NCBI GenBank assembly: GCA_964342855.1
Contig: CAYFIB010000085.1
Location: 1-5,311 of the forward strand
DNA from: JBCBJX01 sp964342855
GTDB taxonomy: Bacteria; Pseudomonadota; Alphaproteobacteria; Caulobacterales; Parvularculaceae
DNA length: 5,311 nt
Reading direction: 5' to 3'
The notes below the pieces were generated by a model. It saw only the letters and a list, made by a program, of their open reading frames with translations, was not told the origin of the DNA and searched no databases. The position numbers and the translations under genes were made by a program. Positions 1-5,311 of this stretch are shown here, piece after piece. How positions within the stretch are numbered: position 1 is the first letter of the stretch; each line of letters opens with the position of its first letter.

Positions 1-125
1 TTCCCGACACGGAAAAGCTGCGCCTCCTGAACGCCGCCGCCCGCGCCAACGCCTACATCCTCGCGACCTTCATGCGCGACGGACGGGAGCGCCTTTACGC
101 GCGGCCGTGGCCTGTGGCGGGGTAG
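1..125 (+). CDS. C-terminal end of an unrecognised protein (partial)
   Basis: An open frame enters from the left edge, with its first complete codon at position 3, and ends at a TAG at 123-125, giving 40 C-terminal residues. The piece reads as a real protein end: an alanine-rich stretch that is probably helical (LRLLNAAARANAYILATFM), then a charged turn (RDGRER) and an aromatic and proline-rich tail (LYARPWPVAG). Codon use is typical of GC-rich coding DNA, with third positions mostly G or C. I do not recognise the family, and the fragment is too short to assign a function. It ends 13 bases before the 3' end of the minus-strand gene that follows, so the two genes are convergent and no terminator hairpin fits between them. 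The start and most of the gene lie outside the window. Confidence 0.6.
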   Translation, partial: PDTEKLRLLNAAARANAYILATFMRDGRERLYARPWPVAG

Positions 126-138
126 GAACGGGTTCGCC

Positions 139-528
139 TCAGTCGGGGATTTCGATCAGCTGGATGAGGTTGCCGCAGGTGTCGTCGAAGACGGCGATGG
201 TCACGTCTCCGGCGTTCGTGGGCGGTTGTGTGAACCGCACGCCCCGGCTTTCGAGCTGTTTCACTTCCGCTTCGATGTCATCGACGCTGAACGCGGTCCA
301 CGGAACGCCATCGGCTTTCAGCGCATCCTGAAAGGTTTTCGCCGCGGGATGGGCGTTCGGCTCCAGCAGGAGTTCGACGCCGTCGGGCTCTTCCGGCGAG
401 AGGAGGGTGATCCAGCTGTGTTGCCCGAGCGGAATATTGTGCTTGATGGTGAAGCCCAGTTTCTCCGTGTAGAACGCCAGCGCCTTCTGCTGGTCGTCGA
501 CCATCACGCTTTTGCCGTACATTTTCAT
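139..528 (-). CDS. VOC (glyoxalase/bleomycin-resistance fold) family protein
   Basis: This encodes 129 residues, the usual length of a single-module vicinal oxygen chelate protein (two beta-alpha-beta-beta-beta repeats). Seen: the N-terminal module has the pattern DDQQKALAFYTEKLGF (residues 11-26), followed by a strand ending VELLLEP (51-57). The second module has FSVDDIEAEVKQLESRGV (80-97) and closes with FDDTCGNLIQLIE (114-126), the hallmark 'D..GN.I.L.E' ending of the family. The start at 528 is preceded by GGAG seven bases upstream. The frame stays open well upstream, but that stretch does not look like this fold. Known for the family: members include glyoxalase I-like enzymes, dioxygenases and antibiotic-binding proteins. 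Here the place of the usual first-strand metal histidine appears to be Val8, and Gln123 sits where a glutamate ligand is common, so glyoxalase I activity is doubtful (inference). The substrate cannot be told from the sequence. The gene is probably monocistronic or weakly linked to the lipoprotein gene 200 bases upstream on the same strand. Confidence 0.9.
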   Translation of the reverse strand: MKMYGKSVMVDDQQKALAFYTEKLGFTIKHNIPLGQHSWITLLSPEEPDGVELLLEPNAHPAAKTFQDALKADGVPWTAFSVDDIEAEVKQLESRGVRFTQPPTNAGDVTIAVFDDTCGNLIQLIEIPD

Positions 529-728
529 GCGTCGTCTCCGTTGGCGCAGATGAATAATAGAAGCTGCAACGACTTTTCGGCGGAGGCACAGGGCGTCGTG
601 AGAGGCATTCGCCGCTTGAGCCGCTATTTCTCCTGATGCGGCAGGATCATTTCGCTTTAAGCAAGTAGGCGGAGCCTCTGATCGCATCAGGCGCCCGGCG
701 CGCCAAATTTTGAGCGAGCCAAGCCCCG
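529..728. other. Intergenic spacer upstream of the VOC gene, with inverted repeats
   Basis: This 200-base spacer lies between the start of the VOC gene and the end of the lipoprotein gene, both on the minus strand. It must hold the 3' untranslated region of the lipoprotein gene and probably the VOC promoter. Seen: a 9-base perfect inverted repeat (CCTGATGCG at 632-640, CGCATCAGG at 683-691), a short palindrome CTGAT-CGC-ATCAG at 678-690, a 5-base stem TCCTG/CAGGA at 631-646, an AGGC/GCCT stem at 667-677, and a GC stem GGCGC/GCGCC at 690-704. None is followed by a clear T-run on the minus strand, so none is a textbook intrinsic terminator. No convincing -35/-10 pair was found. The VOC frame stays open through the whole spacer without a credible coding signal. 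Confidence 0.5.
632..691. repeat. 9-bp inverted repeat, arms 632-640 and 683-691
   Basis: CCTGATGCG and its exact reverse complement CGCATCAGG are separated by 42 bases. The right arm overlaps a local palindrome (CTGAT-CGC-ATCAG), and the left arm overlaps a small stem (TCCTG/CAGGA), so alternative local foldings exist. It lies about 100 bases upstream of the VOC start. It could be a pair of operator half-sites, part of the transcript end of the lipoprotein gene, or chance. Confidence 0.3.
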
Positions 729-2030
729 TCAGTTGTTCACGCAGACGCCAGCTTCGTCCTTCACGCACGCGAACTCGTCGATCCGCGTGTCCATACAGTC
801 GATACGGCCGCATTCTGCGAGGCAGACGTCTTCCAGCTTCTTGCGGCTGTCGTACTCTTCGCAGGCGAACATGGAGAAATACTCCGTCGCCGCCTTGAAG
901 CAGGTCTCGCGAACATAGGGAAATGGCGGCGAACTCGACTGGCGTCCGGATGAACAGCGCAGCGGCATCACGCTGCTTTTGACAAGCGCTCCTACAGCGG
1001 AACGGTCGACTTCATAGTCGGACGCCACGCCGCCCGCTCCGTCGGCGCGCAGGCTCGACTGGAACTGCATGGAGTTGCTCGTTCCGCCAGACGAGATATC
1101 CGCCGCCATGGCGGCGCCGCCTTTGAGCGCGACCGAAGCGCTTGCGCCCTGGCTCGCCAGCGCGCCGCTCATGACCGCGCCGCCCAGCAGCGCGCCAAAG
1201 GCGCGGCGTCGCTCGGCCACGCGCCGAAGCGCGCGATCAAGTCCGATCCGGTTCCTGTAAATCTCGTAATTCTGGCGAGCCTGAAGTTCCGCGATCGCGA
1301 CGGACGACGAGATGATCGACCTGCGCTGCTCTATGTATGAAGAAAACCCGGCCAGCTCCTCAGCTGACAGATCACTTCTGTCTCTCGCGCGCAGATCCGC
1401 CATGATGTCCGTGATCAACCGATCATCATCTAGAGCGCGTAGGCGAATATGCATTTGGCGATTGCCGAAGACGTTCGTCATGTACTCGCGGGCCCAGAGA
1501 TCGACGACATATTTTTCGCCGGCGAAGAACATCCGCCAACGGCTTATCCTCTCAAATCCGTCCCGGCCGTTCCTGGCGGTGTAAAATCGCGTGACGTCCG
1601 GTTCGCGCACCATGGCATCAGCGCCGAGCATCTGAGCGACGGTTTCCTGGTATGTGTTCGAGTACAGGCCCACGGCCATGAAGGGTTGCAGGGAGTCCGC
1701 ATAAACGCCGCAGCCGGTCGATCGCTTGCCATTGACCGTGTTTTTCTTGGCTTTACTGCAGTTCTTGAAGAAAAAATTTGTGTTCTTTCGCGCCGCTCCG
1801 ACCGCCTTGCCGCGATTTCCCTCTATGGAGCCAAGGCGATAGGGATCGGAAAGAAACTGTTTGTCCCAGTCGTACTGGGCCCAGCTGTTGTTCTTCGATG
1901 CTTGCGATGCAAATTCCGCCCCCGCAGCACAGCTGGCGAGGATCACGGCGAGCGCTGCGAAGAAGAGGTTTCGGCGGAGGGGCGAGAACGCGTCGCCCGT
2001 TTCGCTGCACGAGAAAAATCGCTTCGCCAT
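729..2030 (-). CDS. Predicted lipoprotein with cysteine-rich C-terminus, function unknown
   Basis: This encodes 433 residues. I do not recognise the family. The N-terminus has basic residues (Arg19-Arg20), a hydrophobic run (21-33) and a lipobox LASC with Cys34, so export and lipidation by signal peptidase II is likely. Cleavage by signal peptidase I near AGA (36-38) is the alternative. The mature part has a CSKAKK...STGC pair (Cys91, Cys107) and a charged, aromatic middle (145-235). A small-residue, glycine/alanine-rich segment at 278-315 (ALLGGAVMSGALASQGAS) resembles a glycine-zipper or membrane-associating stretch. A tail (359-433) carries eight cysteines: 359, 377, 390, 403, 407, 412, 422 and 430. 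The ten mature cysteines besides the lipobox one would suit periplasmic disulfides (inference). The start at 2030 has GGGGGA six bases upstream and lies just after a good promoter. The in-frame ATG at 2081 would fall inside the -35 box and is rejected. It is divergent from the membrane protein gene at 2220. Confidence 0.75.
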   Translation of the reverse strand: MAKRFFSCSETGDAFSPLRRNLFFAALAVILASCAAGAEFASQASKNNSWAQYDWDKQFLSDPYRLGSIEGNRGKAVGAARKNTNFFFKNCSKAKKNTVNGKRSTGCGVYADSLQPFMAVGLYSNTYQETVAQMLGADAMVREPDVTRFYTARNGRDGFERISRWRMFFAGEKYVVDLWAREYMTNVFGNRQMHIRLRALDDDRLITDIMADLRARDRSDLSAEELAGFSSYIEQRRSIISSSVAIAELQARQNYEIYRNRIGLDRALRRVAERRRAFGALLGGAVMSGALASQGASASVALKGGAAMAADISSGGTSNSMQFQSSLRADGAGGVASDYEVDRSAVGALVKSSVMPLRCSSGRQSSSPPFPYVRETCFKAATEYFSMFACEEYDSRKKLEDVCLAECGRIDCMDTRIDEFACVKDEAGVCVNN

Positions 2031-2036
2031 CCGACA

Positions 2037-2042
2037 TCCCCC
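2037..2042 (-). promoter_or_regulatory. Ribosome-binding site that fixes the lipoprotein start
   Basis: GGGGGA on the minus strand lies six bases before the ATG at 2030. It selects this start over the in-frame upstream ATG at 2081, which would lie upstream of the predicted transcription start. Confidence 0.6.
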
Positions 2043-2052
2043 ATTCCGGTAT

Positions 2053-2081
2053 ATTTCAGCTGCCGTAGAACTATGTGTCAA
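2053..2081 (-). promoter_or_regulatory. Sigma70-type promoter of the lipoprotein gene
   Basis: On the minus strand a perfect TTGACA (2076-2081) is followed, after exactly 17 bases, by TGAAAT (2053-2058), which matches four of six positions of the TATAAT consensus. Transcription would start near 2046, leaving a very short leader of about 16 bases that contains the GGGGGA ribosome-binding site (2037-2042) before the ATG at 2030. No operator is evident. The assignment is by consensus only. Confidence 0.55.
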
Positions 2082-2161
2082 GGACGCGCGGCGTCATCTC
2101 AGTCCATAGGCCGTCGGTGAGCGGGGACGCTTTCGGCGCCGCGCCTGCGAATAAACGCGGC

Positions 2162-2210
2162 CCCCAAAGTTTCGGCTTTCGTGCTAACAAGTGAGCGGCG
2201 GGTTTTGGGG
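2162..2210 (+). promoter_or_regulatory. Inverted repeat that could mask the ribosome-binding site of the 2220 gene
   Basis: CCCCAAA at 2162-2168 is complementary to TTTGGGG at 2204-2210, and two G-U pairs could extend the stem inward. The right arm contains the GGGG of the ribosome-binding site GGGGAG (2207-2212), which sits seven bases before the ATG at 2220. In a transcript that starts upstream of 2162 the site could be folded away. The 35-base loop is long, and no strong plus-strand promoter was found, so a function is speculative. Confidence 0.3.
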
Positions 2211-2219
2211 AGAACGAGC

Positions 2220-2828
2220 ATGCTCGAGTTTATTAGCGGAAATGAGACGGCGGTGACGTCGATGACGGCGCTCGCCGCGATCGTTCTGTCATTCATCAGC
2301 ATACTACTGGCAGCGCAGACGGCCCGCGCGCAACAGCGGCACAACCGGTTGTCGGTCAAACCGTTCGGGAAAATCTATCATCGATGGAATGAGCGCGAGG
2401 GCAGGATCATTCTCGCTAATAGCGGTCTCGGGCCGATGATTATCGATGGCGTGAAGACCGCCTCCGCCTCCGCACGGAATGGCGACGCGCTAAAAGTCCT
2501 GATGCAGACGGTTGATGACGGAAATCGTCAACTCCGCGCCGAGCGAATAGGCGCCGTCGACTGGCATGAGGGACATGCGCAATTGGACGGGTACGCCGCG
2601 CCACCGAACGAGGCGATCCGCCTGTTCGCCTGGAAAGTGAGAGCGACGGACGATGAGGAGCCGGTCTCCCCTCTGCTTGAGGAAGTTCACAACGCCATCA
2701 CCGTTGCGATCGCCGATCTCAGAATCGACGTTGCGGTGAAGGACGTGTACGGCGGCTCCCGTCAGAAACTCGTATTCGACGGTCCGAATAGCCGTTTGGG
2801 CGAGTTCAGCCAGCTCATCGAGCGCTGA
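2220..2828 (+). CDS. Small membrane-anchored protein, function unknown
   Basis: This encodes 202 residues. The start at 2220 is chosen because GGGGAG stands seven bases upstream; an in-frame ATG at 2181 has no such site. A single hydrophobic segment (about residues 11-32, AVTSMTALAAIVLSFISILL and on) is followed by TARAQQRHNR, a positive cluster that would sit in the cytoplasm, giving an N-out, C-in anchor by the positive-inside rule (inference). The soluble part begins with HNRLSVKPFGKIY (41-53) and RIILANSGLGPMIIDGVK (62-79), probably an all-beta start. I have seen an 'HN.LSV.P ... N.G.GP..I' pattern in small uncharacterised membrane proteins of many bacteria, but I know no function for them. 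The rest is charged and mixed alpha/beta, with no catalytic motif or cysteine. The gene is divergent from the lipoprotein gene and convergent with secA, so it is probably transcribed alone. Confidence 0.75.
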   Translation: MLEFISGNETAVTSMTALAAIVLSFISILLAAQTARAQQRHNRLSVKPFGKIYHRWNEREGRIILANSGLGPMIIDGVKTASASARNGDALKVLMQTVDDGNRQLRAERIGAVDWHEGHAQLDGYAAPPNEAIRLFAWKVRATDDEEPVSPLLEEVHNAITVAIADLRIDVAVKDVYGGSRQKLVFDGPNSRLGEFSQLIER

Positions 2829-2841
2829 AGCTCGTCAAGGC

Positions 2842-2869
2842 GACGGGCATGAGGTCTCAGTCACCCGTC
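2842..2869 (+). terminator. Hairpin just after the membrane protein gene
   Basis: GACGGG (2842-2847) pairs with CCCGTC (2864-2869), and an inner TGA/TCA stem (2850-2852, 2857-2859) caps it around a GGTC loop. It starts 14 bases after the stop codon. There is no T-run behind it, so it is not a canonical intrinsic terminator. It may stall or protect the transcript end. Confidence 0.35.
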
Positions 2870-2886
2870 CGGATCCGTCGGCGCCG

Positions 2887-2912
2887 GATCCCGTAAATCT
2901 CGCTACGGGATC
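2887..2912. terminator. Candidate bidirectional transcription-end hairpin between convergent genes
   Basis: A perfect 9-base inverted repeat, GATCCCGTA (2887-2895) and TACGGGATC (2904-2912), encloses an 8-base loop. It lies between the end of the membrane protein gene (2828) and the end of secA (2968), so either transcript would form it. No T-run follows on either strand, so it may act together with Rho or as a stability element. Its left arm overlaps a competing stem, GGATCCG (2871-2877) with CGGATCC (2885-2891), so only one of the two can form at a time. Confidence 0.45.
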
Positions 2913-2967
2913 GCACGGCGCGCGTCCGGGATGGCGTCTGTGGCGGACAGGACGGCCCCGCCGCCCT

Positions 2968-5311
<2,344 letters not shown>

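Noticed and set aside
554..559. TATTAT on the minus strand as a -10 box for the VOC gene
   Set aside because: The position, 26 bases before the start codon, is plausible, but no -35-like hexamer stands at a suitable distance upstream, so a promoter call is not supported.
226..636. Plus-strand open frame of 136 codons
   Set aside because: It lies antisense to the VOC gene, whose protein family is clear. Long opposite-strand frames are expected in GC-rich DNA.
690..704. GGCGC/GCGCC stem as an intrinsic terminator of the lipoprotein gene
   Set aside because: The stem is only five bases long, and on the minus strand it is followed by TGATGCG rather than a T-run.
529..813. N-terminal extension of the VOC protein, in-frame start at 813 giving 224 residues
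   Set aside because: It would overlap the 3' end of the lipoprotein gene and add 95 arginine-rich residues that do not resemble the VOC fold. The start at 528 has a good ribosome-binding site, and the family length fits 129 residues.
2031..2081. Longer lipoprotein starting at the ATG at 2081
   Set aside because: That start lies within the predicted -35 box and upstream of the likely transcription start, and it would place 17 extra residues before the signal peptide. The ATG at 2030 has GGGGGA six bases upstream.
1449..2120. Plus-strand open frame of 223 codons
   Set aside because: It is antisense to the lipoprotein gene, has no ribosome-binding site that I can see and no protein-like domain. 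It runs through the promoter region of the opposite gene.
2942..2962. GGCGG/CCGCC stem just after the secA stop as its terminator
   Set aside because: It is a short stem with an 11-base loop and no T-run. The 2887-2912 hairpin is stronger.

Overview
The window is GC-rich, gene-dense bacterial DNA, most likely from an alphaproteobacterium. That placement rests on the wording of the SecA protein (the ARYHEQEAQIVAEAG stretch and the DPNDPSTWW linker before a zinc-binding tail) and on general codon use. No marker in the window allows a genus call.

Layout, left to right. (1) The last 40 codons of an unrecognised plus-strand gene end at 125. (2) Thirteen bases later, tail to tail, lies a complete minus-strand VOC/glyoxalase-fold gene (139-528). 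(3) A 200-base spacer (529-728) holds its upstream region and several inverted repeats. (4) Next is a minus-strand gene (729-2030) for a predicted lipoprotein of 433 residues with a cysteine-rich C-terminus and no recognised family. A good sigma70-type promoter lies just upstream of it and fixes its start. (5) A divergent intergenic region (2031-2219) follows. (6) A plus-strand gene (2220-2828) encodes a small protein with a single N-terminal membrane anchor and unknown function. (7) A convergent intergenic region (2829-2967) contains several hairpins, two of which are listed as likely transcription-end structures. (8) The minus-strand 3' part of secA (2968-5311) runs off the right edge. It encodes 780 complete codons of the preprotein translocase ATPase, including its zinc tail, but lacks the N-terminus with Walker A.

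The genes do not form an obvious shared pathway. secA is housekeeping. The lipoprotein and the membrane-anchored protein are divergently transcribed envelope proteins, and both would depend on the Sec system for export or insertion, but that is general and not evidence of a dedicated link. No mobile element, CRISPR array, RNA gene or defence system can be supported. The most noteworthy points are a highly charged insertion of about 46 residues in the second nucleotide-binding domain of SecA, the uncharacterised cysteine-rich lipoprotein, and an inverted repeat that could mask the ribosome-binding site of the small membrane protein.
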